DNA of 64,000 bases, from positions 198,501-262,500 of the forward strand of contig OY755197.1 of NCBI GenBank assembly GCA_963576735.1. Reading direction: 5' to 3'. The notes below the pieces were generated by a model. It was not told where the DNA came from. It did no database searches and was given only the letters and a program-made list of their open reading frames with translations. Below are positions 48,002 to 60,486 of the stretch, piece by piece. A program made the position numbers and the translations under genes. This DNA comes from Bedellia somnulentella. Taxonomy: Eukaryota; Arthropoda; Insecta; Lepidoptera; Bedelliidae. Position 1 is the first letter of the stretch. Every line of letters starts with the position of its first letter.

Positions 48002-50902
48002 TTACAAATCCAAGAATAGTTTTTTAAGGCATCTTAGAAATGAGCTTCGACTGTTTTCAAACAAATCAATTTGAGATGAAAATTCCTTATTATATAAATC
48101 AACACTACGTCTAAAGAAATTATTGCATGTATAAACAGTTCTATGTTTAGGAGCAGAAAATAAATAATTATTACGAGCACCTTGTCTGGGTATACGGAAT
48201 GAAATTTTTTCTAAAAGATGAGGGGAATCTACAACATTATTTAAAATTTTGTAAAGAAACGTTAAGTCACACTGTTTTCGTCTGTTTTGAAGAGAAGACA
48301 ATTTATGGGTTTTAAGAGAATTGTTATAGTTGATATAATTGTTATTACACCTATATTCCAATGATTTAATAAACTTTTTTTGTACTTTCTCAATCCGAGT
48401 GATATGACAGGCATAAAATGGTGACCATATTACGCAGGCAAATTCTAACAGCGATCTTACATAGCTAAAGTAGAGGACTTTTAAAGTATAGGGGTTTTGA
48501 AAAGGCTTAGATATTCGAAGTATAAAGCCAAGCTGTCTAAAGGCTTTTTTAATCATTTGGTCTATATGAAGATTAAAAGAAAGTTTAGAATCCATTATTA
48601 TTCCAAGATCACGTATTGATGTAACACGTTTCAGAGGTATATCATTAAACTTATAATTGAACGTAATAGGGTTATGTTTACGAGTATAGGTAATAATAGA
48701 GCATTTTTCTAAATTAAGGTCAAGTTGATTATTACGAAAGTATGTAGATAAATTATCTAAGTCGGATTGTAGACCGTTGCAGTCGTCTGGAGAATAAATA
48801 ACTTTAAAAATTTTTGCATCATCAGCATACAATAAACATTGAGACTTTGATATTGAATTTGAAATATCGTTAATATATAGAATAAACAGGACAGGGCCTA
48901 AATGTGATCCTTGAGGAACTCCCGAGGGTATTCCCAGGAATCTGGAAATAAAGCCTTTACAAGAAACTGCCTGAGAACGATTTCTCAAATAAGAATCAAT
49001 CCATCTAAGTAGATCACCGTGTATACCGATTGTCCAAAGTTTCATTATCATAATGTCATGCCAAATTTTATCAAAGGCTTTTTTGAAATCGGTATACAGG
49101 ACATCGACCTGTAGTCCTTGGTCCATTGCTCCTATTAAGCAGCTCGTAAAAGAGAGCATGTTAGTGTCTACGGAGCGTCCTCTACAAAAGCCATGCTGGG
49201 ACGTTGAGATGTGATGCTGTACTGCATTCATGAGTTGGTTCGTAGCAATCTTCTCAAATATCTTAGCAAAAATATTTAGTTTTGAAATAGGCCTATAATT
49301 TGTTACGTCATCTAATTTGTCACTTTTTGGAATAGGTGTAATTAAAGCTTTTTTCCAAGCCATGGGAAATATTCCAGTTTTAACTGATGTTTGGAAAATG
49401 ATTGATAGTGGTACGGATAACTGCTCGGCGCATTGTTTAATGAGTATGGGATGTATACCGTCGTAGCCCGATCCTTTGTTAACATCGACTAGCTTAAGCT
49501 CTTGGAAAATGGAGTCACGAGAAAATGTGATAGAAGAAATGGAGATGGGAGCGTCAAGAGGTGGACAGTCAAAATTTATATTTAATGGTGGAAACGAAGA
49601 AGAGGTTTCAAAGACCGAATGAAAGTAATTGTTAAATAAGTTACATATTTCTTCTCCTGAATCGCTTATTTTATTATAAAATTTTATGGTTTGGGGAATA
49701 CGGTTATTAGAGAGTTTAGATTTGACAAACGACCAGAAAAGTTTGGGGCACTTTTGTATTTTTTCTTCGCTGAGTTTAATAAAATTATCGTAGTCGATTT
49801 TTTGTTGTTTCGCCTCTCTTTTTCTCAATAGTGAAAATGACTGATAATCCAAACGATTCCCATATTTTTTCCATTTGGTATGAAATTTTCTTTTTTCTTT
49901 AATAATTTTTATTAACGGAAGACTATACCAGGGTGGGTAGCGAGAAGAGTATTGAGTAGTGCGCGTAGGCACAAATTCATCAATTAATTCATTTAAAATA
50001 TTATAGAAAGATTGTACCATATACTCAACATCGTTATCTTGAAAAATATTAGCCCAAGCAGTCGACGAAAGCCTAGCTTGCATTGAAACGATATCGGCAC
50101 GGTGAAACAACTTTTTTAAATATGATTTTGGCTTAAGAGTCTTACAAAAAACAAGGGGCAAGTTAATTGATAGTGATTTATGGTGTGGGTCTTCCGGGGT
50201 GATGGGATTAGCACACTCAGAAACCAAACAAGATGCATTACAAAAAATCAAATCTAGAATCCTATTGTTACAGTTTCGAAAAAGGTTAAATTGCTTAAGA
50301 TTAGAATAACTAATAAAGTCGTTTGTCATATCTATAAGGAAACCTGTACAATCTGAATGTATTGCAATATCTCTTGAATTCGTGTCATAGATCCAATTGG
50401 CATTTGAGATATTAAAATCACCTGCGATCAGAAAAATATCATCAGGGTGAGCTTCCATCCGACTGTTTATATTTTCATATAATTAAGTCACTTCATTCTC
50501 ATGCCGAGTACCGTGTGGTAAGTAAGCACAACAAATATGCAACGCGATAGGTGCGGGCAGGTACGAGGTGGCTTTGGCAGCGGCGTTCAGATTGAGAGGC
50601 ACGGACACCCACAAATGGTCGGCCGGGGCGGGCGGGCTCCACCGCTCGCGCTGCTCGGCACACAGCTCGCGGCGCACCGCCACCGCCACTCCGCCCCCGC
50701 GACCCGCACGCGCCGCGCTCTCGTCTCTGTCTCGTCGAAAAACAACATATCGGTCATCGAAATACTCTGCACTGTTGAAGCTTGAGTTAAGCCATGTTTC
50801 GGTTAAACAAACAATATCATAATTGTTTATAAGAATACCTTTGAGAAAACTGTGTGACTTTGTTCGGAGACCTCTAAAGTTTTGGTAATACATACTAACC
50901 AT
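48002..50902 (-). pseudogene. LINE ORF2: endonuclease and reverse transcriptase, single nonsense codon
   Basis: The frame runs from 50902 (MVSMYYQNFRGLRTKSHSF) to 48002 with one in-frame TAA at 50480-50482. Endonuclease: VCLTETWLN and IFLIAGDFNISNANW (GDFN motif), then ITPEDPHHKSLSI in place of the usual SDH. RT: NYRPISKLNIFAKIFEKI, VLYTDFKKAFDKIWHDIMI (Asp), GIPSGVPQGSHLGPVLFILY, CLLYADDAKIFKV (Asp pair). C-terminus: HITRIEKVQKKFIKSLEYR. A striking GC-rich patch (about 50560-50730) encodes an Ala/Arg/Gly-rich insert in the endonuclease. Confidence 0.9.
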
Positions 50903-51168
50903 TATGTTATGAAAAAAAAAGTATTAAAGTAATTGTGTAAAATAAATGTATAAAATATAGCGCATAAAAAACCAGACAAAGCTCTAGTGAATTGATAGGA
51001 ATGTAGTGTTAGATTTATGATATGAATTTTATAGTGTAATTTGGAACATATTTGGAGAGGAAAGCTCAGTAACATACAGTATACAACATTAATTATAAAC
51101 GTTAAAAGACAAGACATAGTTAACAAGTAGCAAATAATATAACAGTAAAATTTTGAAATTCTAACTAG

Positions 51169-52172
51169 TCATTTCAACTTATGTAAATCGCTTTCACTAG
51201 CGATGTAAACTATTTTTGATGTAGCTGATTTTCTCATTAGGATTTTACAGTCGCGGACCCATAGGTATATGAAGTTACTGTGCTTTTTAAGATCTCGGGC
51301 TTTCTTCAAAAGTAACTTATTAGCAGGGGTTAAATGGTCGTTAATGTACACGTTACTCGCCGGCCCCGACATGCCAATATCCGCCGTAGTGATACCGCGA
51401 CGCGCTCGTACTGCGGCTAGAAAGGTGTCTTTGCTGTGTTGCCTGGAGAACCGCACAATGATCGCGGGATCGCGATTGGAATGCTCCTCCGAAGTGAACC
51501 GGCGGACCCGGTGGATGGACATTACTTCCCTATCTTCAAACGTCAATCCAACTTTCGAGTAAATATCGTGTACTATGTTGTACACATTCTCACCGCTTTT
51601 AACAGGTATACCTGATATTTCCGCATTAGCTAACCTTGCATATTGGTCCCGTTTATCATTTTCGTTTATTAACTGACATATAGTTGTATTTGCGGTGTCT
51701 AATTTCGTTGATAACTCGCAGATTCTGGACTTCAATGACTCATTATCTTTATTTATCTTAGAAATTTCTTCTTTTTGTGCCTCAAATTTCACCATAAACT
51801 CATCATATTTTTATTCCTAAAAGCAATACTGTCTAAAACTTCTGTGTGACATGCTTTAATCTCCTCCATCTCCGACTTAACTAGGCAGCGTATATTAGAC
51901 ATTAACTTAGTCTCAAACAACTTACACCAAGCCGGGAGAGCCGGTTCCGGGCCACTTGCAACAATGCTATCACCGCTATCAGTTTCTGATGATTTCAACG
52001 GAGTGTCATCCAGCTTTGGTTTTCTAACAGTGCAACACGGGCCTGTCCAGTCTTTTGGTGCACTAGTCGGTTTCAGTGCTACACATTGTTTGTGATAAGC
52101 AGCTGAACAAGTTACGCAGCTAACGCTACCTTGGGGTGAGAGGAACTTACCGCAAGCGCCACACTTATTCAT
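51169..52172 (-). pseudogene. LINE ORF1: PHD finger, coiled coil, FP-like domain (frameshifted)
   Basis: Start chosen at 52172 (MNKCGACGKFLSPQGSVSC), where the PHD finger begins: CGACGKF...CVTCSAAYHKQCV. The first frame runs to 51789; the second, 51795-51169, holds a coiled coil (ISKINKDNESLKSRICELS), a segment ISGIPVKSGENVYNIVHDI, and the FP_C-like domain NVYINDHLTPANKLLLKKAR and FIYLWVRDCKILMRKS. The two frames overlap by seven bases, suggesting one indel near 51790. ORF1 proteins bind the element RNA. Confidence 0.82.
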
Positions 52173-52651
52173 TACAGAGCAGTGGATAAAGTAGATAAAT
52201 ACTGATAATAAAACTTCTCCTGACTTCCGAAAGATGGCGCGTAAAAATCTGTTGTATTGCTCCTTAACAAATGATGTAGATGGCACCAGTAGATTTATCT
52301 AATACTTAATGTTAATGTTTATTATCAAATCTAAACTATTTCATGTATAGTTTCGAATATGTAGATCACTTTATCACGAAAACACAACAAAAAAAATTAT
52401 TGCTTTAATATTTGAACATACTCCACGGATTTTGAAATTTGAATTTAAGTTTTTCGACAATTTTGTAAGTCACAAGATTTTCACCAAGTTTTACACTTAT
52501 ACAGCTGCAGTATACAAGTAAACACAATAAAACACTTAGAAAATTCAATTTTCGCAACTTAATACTAATATTTAGGTTTAAACATACGGAGATCAAAATA
52601 TTTGGTGTTGATTCATATCACATTTTTATAATATATAATATAATTCATCTA
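52173..52651. other. Spacer between LINE 5' end and Helitron-like element
   Basis: Short LINE 5' leader followed by AT-rich sequence. No gene seen; the 63-codon ORF at 52405-52596 lacks motifs. Confidence 0.4.
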
Positions 52652-52767
52652 TCTATACTATAATAAGGCTGTAACGAGGTCAAAACTGTACATTGAAGAA
52701 AAAAAAATAAAAACCGGTGCAATATGTTTTATTTTCGATACTGAAGCCAAATTTGCTATTTTTGAAA

Positions 52768-52771
52768 AAAA

Positions 52772-52802
<31 letters not shown>

Positions 52803-52805
52803 ATG
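52768..52805 (+). repeat. (TGTC)n microsatellite
   Basis: Eight consecutive GTCT-type units with one variant at the end. Confidence 0.9.
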
Positions 52806-53136
52806 TCCGTTCATCACGTTAATTCTACCGGACCGATCTTGATCAAATTTGGCATGAATGTAGGTTATACACCTGGCCAACATATAGGATATAATTTATC
52901 CCGGATTTCGCAAGGGTTCCCACAGGAGCATAAAAAAAACATAACTTTTATGTGGTTACCCATATTACACGATTAATTTTTTCATCGACCGACTTTATCG
53001 GACTCTTCATTAATAGTCTTTTTGGAAAAAATAAGGGTTTCATCCATTTTCATCAAAATAATTGTCCTTTTAATTGTTTGTCAATAGTATGACTACTAGA
53101 TATATAGCATATCACAAATTTGATGCTGATACATAT

Positions 53137-53212
53137 GTCTGCGTTGCGTAGCGGTAAAGCGTTTGGTTAAAACTAAACTAACGGATGACCCAGGTTCGAA
53201 TCCTAGGTGGTC
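53137..53212 (+). repeat. tRNA-like segment, unit A
   Basis: GTCTGCGTTGCGTAGCGGTA (A-box-like) and CCCAGGTTCGAATCCTAGG (T-arm/B-box). Anticodon arm degenerate. Its partner in unit B is at 54012-54087. Confidence 0.55.
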
Positions 53213-53692
53213 AAAGTCTTTTTGCGTATTTTTTTTTGCTTTTGTGTTAGGTTAGAATAATAGGATGCACTAATTCTTCTTTTTCACATTCAACTATGCG
53301 AATATGTATGAATAAAGATAATTGAAAGCATATTGTATGAATTTTGCGTATTCATTTGGTAGGTTTGAGAATATGTTTATAACTTTTATTTATTTAACTA
53401 TTTTTAACTAATATTCTCATAGATATATTATACTTTACTTACGCATAAATTAATATTCTGTTTAAGCCTCAGAATGCATAGTTTGTAAATAATAGGAAAT
53501 ATCTCAATTTTGATTCACTACCGCCATCTATTGGCCGATTATTGCAATCTCTCTCACATCACCAACTTATTGCTCCCCATATTTACACGATTAATTTTTT
53601 CATCGACCGACTTTATCAGACTCTTCATTAATAGTGTTTTTGAAAAAAAATGGGTTTTATCCATTTTCATCAAAATAAATGTCCATTTAATG

Positions 53693-53941
53693 AATTGCTG
53701 TGTAGTGTCGGCTTAGAATAACACTACCCCATTTCTTCCGGTGGGTGAACGTAAGAGGCTACTAACGGTATTGTGGCTTTTAAGGGATTTTTGGGCGATG
53801 TGGTTGGAGACCCATCACCAACAACCTTTATTTCACTATCTTCTCCCGACGCAACTTCCAAAAGTGGCTGAGGAACTTCAAGTTCCTTTGCTCTGGCTAC
53901 CTTTTCTAGGGATTTATAGCCGTGAGTATATGTATGTATGT
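53693..53941 (+). repeat. SINE (TAGTGTCGGC family), 8-bp TSD
   Basis: Flanked by ATTTAATG at 53685-53692 and 53942-53949, absent as an insert from unit A, which proves insertion after the tandem duplication. Starts near TGTGTAGTGTCGGC and ends with TATG repeats. Confidence 0.88.
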
Positions 53942-54011
53942 ATTTAATGGTTTGTCAATAGTAGAGCTACTAGATATATAGCATATCACAAATTTGAGAT
54001 TACATAAATGT

Positions 54012-54087
54012 CTGCGTGGCGTAGCGGTATACCGTTTGGTTAACATTAAATACGAAAGACCCAGGTTCGAATCCCGGGTGGTCAAAG
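54012..54087 (+). repeat. tRNA-like segment, unit B
   Basis: Second copy of the 53137 segment; its T arm CCCAGGTTCGAATCCCGGG is a better match to a tRNA than that of unit A. Confidence 0.55.
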
Positions 54088-54441
54088 TCTTTTTGCGTAT
54101 TTTTTTTGCTTTTGTGTTAGGTTAGAATAATAGGATGCACTAATCCTTCTTTTTCACATTCAACTATGCGAATATGTATGAATAAAGATAATTGAAAGTA
54201 TATTTTATGAATTTTGCGTATTCATTTGGTAGGTTTGAGAATATGTTTATTGCTTTTGTTTTTATAACTATTTTTAACTAATATTTTCATAGATATATTA
54301 TGTTTTACTTGCGCATAAATTAATATTCTGTTTAAGCCTCAGAATGCATAGTTTGTAAATAATAGTAAATATCTCAATTTTAATTCAGTACCGGCCATCT
54401 ATCGGCCGATATTTGCAATCTCTCACACATCACTAACAGTC

Positions 54442-55009
54442 AGTGTAGGGGGCAGCACCGGGTCACCAAATTGTTATCCACACTTACTCAAGATATTTTC
54501 ATTTTTGAACATAGAAACTTGGTTACAAAATGGTTTGTTTCATGTTTCTTATGAACAATTAAAAAGGTTTTTTGGAACTCATCCCCTAAGAGATTGAAAT
54601 ATATTATACAGATTTTTGATCTATAAATACAATGTATTTAGAAATTTGAATCTTGATGCGATTGACTGATATAACAACTACAAAAAGGAATGTATGAAAT
54701 TCATCCATCAATCAATCATGAGAATATGCTAACGGCTATAAATACCAAAAAAGGGTAGCCACAGCTCCAGAGATAGTAATTCTTTATCCACTTTTGGAAG
54801 TTGAATGGGGTCCGTCCAACCGTCCAACTGCATCGCCCAATAATCACTTAAAAAGTCTCAATGTTCTTTATATCTATTACAACGCCCACGGGAATATAAA
54901 TACAAAAAAAACAGAAGTTAGTGTAGTTAGATAGTGTTTTGGTATTTTGGATGTAAACTCGATACAAAAAATGTAAACCACGCGGACGTAGTCGCGGGCA
55001 AAAAGCTAG
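54442..55009. other. 3' part of the Helitron-like element with an inverted SINE fragment
   Basis: Near 54735-54860 there is a decayed minus-strand fragment of the TAGTGTCGGC SINE (CGGCTATAAAT and AGGGTAGCCA...AGAG). Otherwise AT-rich, no ORF. Confidence 0.5.
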
Positions 55010-55294
55010 TAACAAATAAATAAATTATAATAATTATTATATTACATAATATTCTACTATGTTCCATGATATTTATTGTATTCTATTATATTGTTTTTAT
55101 ATTTGCTTAAATATTAGTTATATTTTGTTATTGTTTAAATAGTCTCAGTTGTAATTAGTTGTAGTAGTTCAATTCAATTCAATTCAATTTATTTGCATGT
55201 CACAAGTTCATATAGTATAAGTACAGGTGACGCCCTGTAAGGGCACGGCAAACATCGTTTAATGGTAGACTAGTTGTAGAGCAATCGGGGCATT

Positions 55295-58116
55295 CTATTT
55301 ATTGTTCTGGTCATCAAAAAACTCCTTAATATTGTAGTAACATTTAATGATAAGATGTTTTTTTAAAGTCGTAATAAATAAATTAAGTTTTTTAATATCT
55401 TTTATGTCATTTGGTAGGTGATTATAAATTTTTATTAGCATGTGGTGGGGACTACACGATACTAATTTCATTGTGGTGAAAGGTATTTGTAGTTTATTTA
55501 AATAACGGTCATTTCTTTTATTATTTTGCATTGAAGAGTAAAACTCATTATTTTTTCTAACAAATTTACAGCTTTCTAATATGTAAATTGAAGTTAGTGT
55601 TAATATATTATGTTTAATAAAAAATGGTCGGCATGATGTCATTTGGTCAATATTCGTTAGAATTCTTATACATTTTTTTTGTAATATAAAAATTTCGCCT
55701 GTTTCAGTACTATTACCCCATATTATTACGCCGTATGATAATCTAGAGTATGCGTATGCATAATAGGCTGCCAGTGCGACTTGGAAGTCTGTGACGCGTA
55801 TCAATTGATGAAGAGCGTAAATAAAAGACGATAATTTATTTTTTAGTTTAATTATATACGGTTGCCAGGTTAAATTTGTGTCAAGATCTATTCCTAGTAA
55901 TGTGGCTGTTTTAACTATATCAATTTTTGTATTCTTATATACTGCTGATATTTCTAGAGGCTTTTTTTGTAAAGGTTTAAATTGGATTATTTTAGATTTT
56001 TCTAAATTTAATTCTAGATTATGTTTTAATAGCCAATTTGATATATTGTCTAAAACATCATGCAATTTATATTCTAATTCATTAGGATTTGAGACAGAAA
56101 ATAAGATTGAGACGTCGTCTGCAAAAATTACACAATCTTGGTTTATGGCTTTTGGTAGACTATTTATATACACAAGAAAGAGTAGGCAGCCAAGTACACT
56201 GCCTTGCGGTATAGAACCAGTAACAGGAACCCTATCGGACCGCACGCTTTCAATTACCCCACTATCCAAGTTTGTATTCTCTATTTCTACACGATTATGC
56301 AGATAAGATTTGAACCAATCAAAAGCAATTCCCCTAACGCCTAGTCTGTTAAGTATGTCCAAAAGTATTTTGTGTAGAACTCTTTCATACGCCTTACTCA
56401 TATCTAGTAGGAGTCCTATAGAATATTTCTTTGTGTCTATTATGTCGTAGATATATTTTATAAATTTGTAGATTGCCAAAGTAGTAGAGCGATTTTTCCT
56501 AAACCTGTATTGTTTATCACTTATTAAATTATATTTATCGAAAAAACTGATGAGCTGATTAAACATTGCTTTTTCATAAATTTTTGCTGATGTTGGTAGG
56601 AGTGCTATAGGTCTGTAATTGTTTAAATCGGTCTTAGGTCCCTTTTTATGCACTGGTTTTACGATGGACGTTTTTAAAGCATCTGGGAAAATCCCCTCTT
56701 TGAATGATTGGTTAATTAATGTAGTATATGGATTAGTTAATATTTCAGCACATTGTTTTATTAGAATTGGCGGGAGTTCATCTATACCAAAAGATTTTTT
56801 ATTCTTCATTGTTTTAATAATCTTATACACATCATTGTGTTCTACGCACCTCAAGAAAAAAGTATTTAACACTCTATTTTCTAGAAAACCGTTTTCTTCT
56901 GTTAAAGCCTTAGAAGGGGAATTGATGATTGAAATAAAATACTCATTAAATTTATTAGCAAGGACTTTCGGATTTTTTATTATTTTGTGATCGGATTTTA
57001 TTACTATATTAGTTCTCGCGTTCTTATTTTTATTTGTTTCCCTATTTATTATTTTCCACATATTTTGTGTTTTATTATCTGAATTTTCAAATTCACGTTT
57101 ATTACCAAGTTTTTTTGATCTCCTAACTGCTTTTTTTAAAACTTTACAATATATTTTGAGATATGGTTTTTTGTTTGTGATACAAAACTTCTCAAAAGCC
57201 TCTTGTTTCGGCAAGATATTTTTAAGCCTGGTGTAAGATACATATTCTTTTGTTTAAATTTTAAATGAAATATTTTTTTAGGTGTACATAAATCTAATAT
57301 GTTTGTTAATGTATCGAGAAATAAGTTATAGTTTTCATTTACGTTGTAGCTAAGTGGAAAAAAATTAGTCCAATCTATTTGGGTTATTTTATTTTTAAAG
57401 TTATTTATATTTTTATCATTAAATAATCGCTTCGATATCGAAAACTGTAAAACATTACGTAATGCTAACCCTGATGAAAATAATATACCTCTATGGTCTG
57501 AAAAACCCCATTCTTCAACAACTACTTTAGAATTTTGCATATTAAAGTTAGAGAATAGTAAATCAATGCATTTTGCAGTTGATTTTGTAATTCTTGTCGG
57601 TTCGGACACTCTTTGATGGAAATTATACATTAACATTAAACCTAAAAGTCTACTCTTTTCTTTGTCGTTTAAACAATCTATGTTCATATCACCAGTTATT
57701 ATTATATATTTTTTGTTATATTTTTTATAGATATGTTTCAGAAGGCTTTCTAAAGAACAATAAAATACCTCAACTCCTCTACGACTATTCGGCCAATATA
57801 AATTAATTAATAGTACGTTAATTAAAGGAATTATTATGGCACATACTTCAAAGATTAATTCAACCGACATCAAAGATATCTCCGTCAATTCTAAATATTC
57901 TAAATTATTCTTGATAAATATACACACACCACCTCCTTCACTTTTCTCTCTACAATATGACGAGCACAATGTGTAGTAATTAATATTTACCAGTTTCATC
58001 TTCTCAGTATTTAACCATGATTCTGTCACGCATATAGTGTGTATATCGTTATTCTCTTCGGTTAGTGCTTCGAGCAAGTGCGCCTTATTACAGATGCTTT
58101 GCATATTCTGTGACAT
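55295..58116 (-). pseudogene. LINE ORF2: endonuclease and reverse transcriptase, one frameshift
   Basis: The endonuclease frame (58116-57136) starts MSQNMQSICNKAHLLEALTE and has ICVTESWLN (catalytic Glu), YIIITGDMNIDCL and EEWGFSDHRGILF (SDH). A frameshift near 57180-57214 leads to the RT frame (57214-55295): NNYRPIALLPTSAKIYEKAM, GLLLDMSKAYERVLHKILL (Asp), GSIPQGSVLGCLLFLVYINS, CVIFADDVSILFSV (Asp pair). C-terminus: GEIFILQKKCIRILTNI. Catalytic residues of both enzymes are kept. Confidence 0.9.
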
Positions 58117-58126
58117 GATGGTGAAA

Positions 58127-59053
58127 TTAGTCTCGAAATGTACGATATTGACTAGTATGTGGTTTATTTTTGCTGTCTTCTGTGGATTTTATTGCATTAT
58201 GTATGTATGGGACTGGGCAACCGACGACTACTGTTGACAAGTTTGATGGAGATACATCCACGGTTATATTCATTTTCTTTGTATTTTCTTTAGACGGATG
58301 ACCGAACGAGTGATCTTTACTAGTTTGTGGTGGTATTTTTATTTGTTTTCCATTTACAAACAGATTATTGTCTTTTATTATAGCATGGTTTCCATTTTTT
58401 CTTTCAGTGTATAAAGCTTTTCTCAGATCTTTTTGTTCCTGTAGTTGTTGTGGATTTAAAAATTCTGAAACGCTGAGACCTGTTCCTTTAAAGCAAAAAG
58501 CATTATTAAGTATAAATTTTTTCATTCGTTTGCTAATTAAATCTATTTTTATGGGCCTTGTGCCATTTCTTTTTCCAATAAATGATATTTCTTCTATGTA
58601 ATCCGATAAATCAATTTCTAGTATATCATAGAAAATATATATTATTCTATTTATTATATCTTCTTCTGTTTCCCATATAGCTTTTGAAAACCCATGTAGA
58701 ACTAATAGCTTATCTGTATTTTCTATAGATCTTGTTTGGATATTATTAGTAATATTTAAGATAGTTTCTTGAAGTTTTCTATTCTCTTCTTGTAAATAGC
58801 TGCATTGGCTTTCTAACAATATTATTTTATTATTTATTATATTCAAATTCTCTTTTGTGAGTGATTGTACTAATGTCAATTTTTCAAAATTTTGTAGAAA
58901 GTCCGATCTCAAATTGCTAACTGCATTCTCGATCTTCGTCTGAATTGATAAGTTTAATGAAGATAAGATATGTTGATTATTCTCTTTTAAAATTTCTTTA
59001 AATTTTTGTATGTTTATTGTATCTCCGCTTGGAATATGGGGTATACCAAACAT
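58127..59053 (-). pseudogene. LINE ORF1, coiled coil and FP-like domain
   Basis: 308 open residues starting MFGIPHIPSGDTINIQKFKE. A long coiled coil (LNIINNKIILLESQCSYLQE) is followed by VLHGFSKAIWETEEDIINRI and the FP_C-like end TGLSVSEFLNPQQLQEQKDL. The PHD finger that should precede it is separated by a SINE. The stop lies 10 bases before ORF2. Confidence 0.75.
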
Positions 59054-59174
59054 ATTCGCAGAGCAGGTTCATGAGCGACCTTCATCCATTTGTGTATCCC
59101 CATAAATCGAGTTGATGGGGGAGTTTTCAGGACCTGGGCTTTTATTGTTGGAATATGTAATTCTTTTCCTTAGA

Positions 59175-59439
59175 TGGTGTTTAATTTATCATGGTTGCTA
59201 ACGGTGAGGGAAAACATCGTGAGGAAACCCACATGGCTGAGTTGTACTTAGTCATGTGACAGTGTATTCGTACAAAACGGCGATAGGCCTGCCCCTTATC
59301 ACGTGAGTACACTGTCTAAGCAAAACGTGGGTACCTTCTCTGGAAACTTGATGGCGCTTGCCATGTAAGTTCAGGAGTATTGGTACCTCTGCCAACCCCT
59401 TCGGGGGTAAACGGCGTGAACGTTTATGTTTATGTTATG
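59175..59439 (+). repeat. 5'-truncated SINE (TTATG-tail family), 11-bp TSD
   Basis: Flanked by TTTTCCTTAGA at 59164-59174 and 59440-59450. It lacks the tRNA head and starts within TTTATCATGGTTGCTAACGG. Inserted into ORF1 of the LINE. Confidence 0.88.
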
Positions 59440-59668
59440 TTTTCCTTAGAGTGACGTTAGGTTCCATACGTAAGTTATTTAAAGTGCATTCCGAGGACAT
59501 TTCGGTAACAATAGATTCATTTACTTTCTGATTAGAATTAATTATATGGTATTTTGATTGAACTGGGGTATTGTTATTATCCGTTTTAGGTTCCTGTGAA
59601 CGGCAGTACTGGCATTTCCACCTTGCCTTGTGTTCAGTTGTCATTGTATTATAAACATTCTGGGACAT
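59440..59668 (-). pseudogene. LINE ORF1, end of PHD finger
   Basis: Encodes EHKARWKCQYCRSQEPKT, the last Cys pair of a PHD finger, followed by a polar linker ending at the SINE. The first zinc ligands are not found in frame upstream of 59668. Confidence 0.6.
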
Positions 59669-59699
59669 TTGCGCATTCGAGATCGTAATAAAGTTGACA

Positions 59700-60486
59700 T
59701 AGTGCGCACATTACAAACCTTTTGTCCGGTATGTTTTGTCGACATCCCGAACATAATAACGCCATCTCGTGAGGAGTAGTAACTCGATCAATTTTAATTC
59801 TGAAGATTGCTACTAGATGTCACTGTAAATCACAAATGCCGGTATTCTCACTTGCGAGCATTATTTTTTTGCACATTTATTTCGGAGGGTAGGATTATTT
59901 ATATATTTTAATTTATTTCAAATCTGCTTTTTTTCGCAATTTTTCACCCAATTATAATATCTTTTTTTTATATATATCTTTCATTGTCGATACGGTTGCT
60001 TTATTCTCGTTACCGTTTATTTGATTTTCGTATTGATTTTTAAAAAAATTACTTGACAGTTTGTTGTTATTATCCAAATTAATTCGTAAGTTTTATCTCA
60101 CTTTTGTACCATATTGTCTTGTTATTCTTTTCTGTCACTATTAAGAATATAAAAACACACACTTTTTCACATTTTTAGTCATTAGTAACACTATAACTAT
60201 ATTTTAAATCTTTTATAATGCAGAGCCTATGTTTACTCGGCAACTAGCGCCACCAAAGACTAGTTAGTTGTTATTTTTTTTATTTTTTTAGTTTAGTCAG
60301 GGACAGTCTGAAAACCAGCGCTGTAAGCTAGCACCAATGTTGCTGTATGCAGCAAATGCTGAGATTGTCCCTTTTTGCCGTATTGTTATTTAATACATGT
60401 AAACATTATTTTGTTAAAATTTGTAAATTTTTAAGACAAATGAACAGTTTCAATTTCAATTTTCATTCTTATCTTCTTTTATAGAT
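59700..60486. other. AT-rich non-coding stretch
   Basis: No ORF with motifs. T-rich tracts near 59930-59975 and 60270-60290. Confidence 0.45.

Larger units (their letters stand above)
47940..52172 (-). mobile_element. Nearly complete LINE (CR1/Jockey group) with PHD/FP-type ORF1
   Basis: ORF1 (52172-51169) and ORF2 (50902-48002) in normal order on the minus strand. The 3' end near 47940-48000 has repeats that read TTATTTTTATTACTTTTGTTA on the coding strand. Only two coding lesions are evident: a frameshift in ORF1 near 51790 and a stop in ORF2 at 50480-50482. The youngest-looking LINE here. Confidence 0.85.
52959..54441 (+). repeat. Tandem duplication of a roughly 615-bp unit
   Basis: Unit A 52959-53573 and unit B 53574-54441 match along their length: ACACGATTAATTTTTTCATC, the tRNA-like segment, and CCTCAGAATGCATAGTTTGT near the end. 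Unit B is longer because of a SINE at 53693-53941. Confidence 0.85.
52652..55009 (+). mobile_element. Helitron-like non-autonomous element
   Basis: Begins TCTATACTATAATAAGGCTG after an A, and ends GCAAAAAGCTAG before a T, as expected for Helitron insertion between A and T with 5' TC and 3' CTAG. A short GC-rich hairpin (CGCGGACGTAGTCGCG) precedes the end. It contains a GTCT microsatellite, a tandem duplication, two tRNA-like segments and a SINE. No Rep/helicase. The same 3' end appears inverted near 15555. Confidence 0.6.
55160..59668 (-). mobile_element. LINE (CR1/Jockey group) with PHD/FP-type ORF1, interrupted by a SINE
   Basis: Minus strand. The 3' end near 55160-55190 has repeats of AATTC (TTGAATTGAATTGAATTG on the coding strand). 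ORF2 55295-58116, ORF1 58127-59053 plus a PHD part at 59435-59668 beyond a SINE. A few lesions only. Confidence 0.85.

Noticed and set aside
51269..51562. Plus-strand ORF of 97 codons
   Set aside because: Antisense of the LINE ORF1 FP-like domain.
53137..53212. Functional tRNA gene
   Set aside because: A and B boxes are visible but no proper anticodon stem can be drawn; duplicated inside a mobile element.
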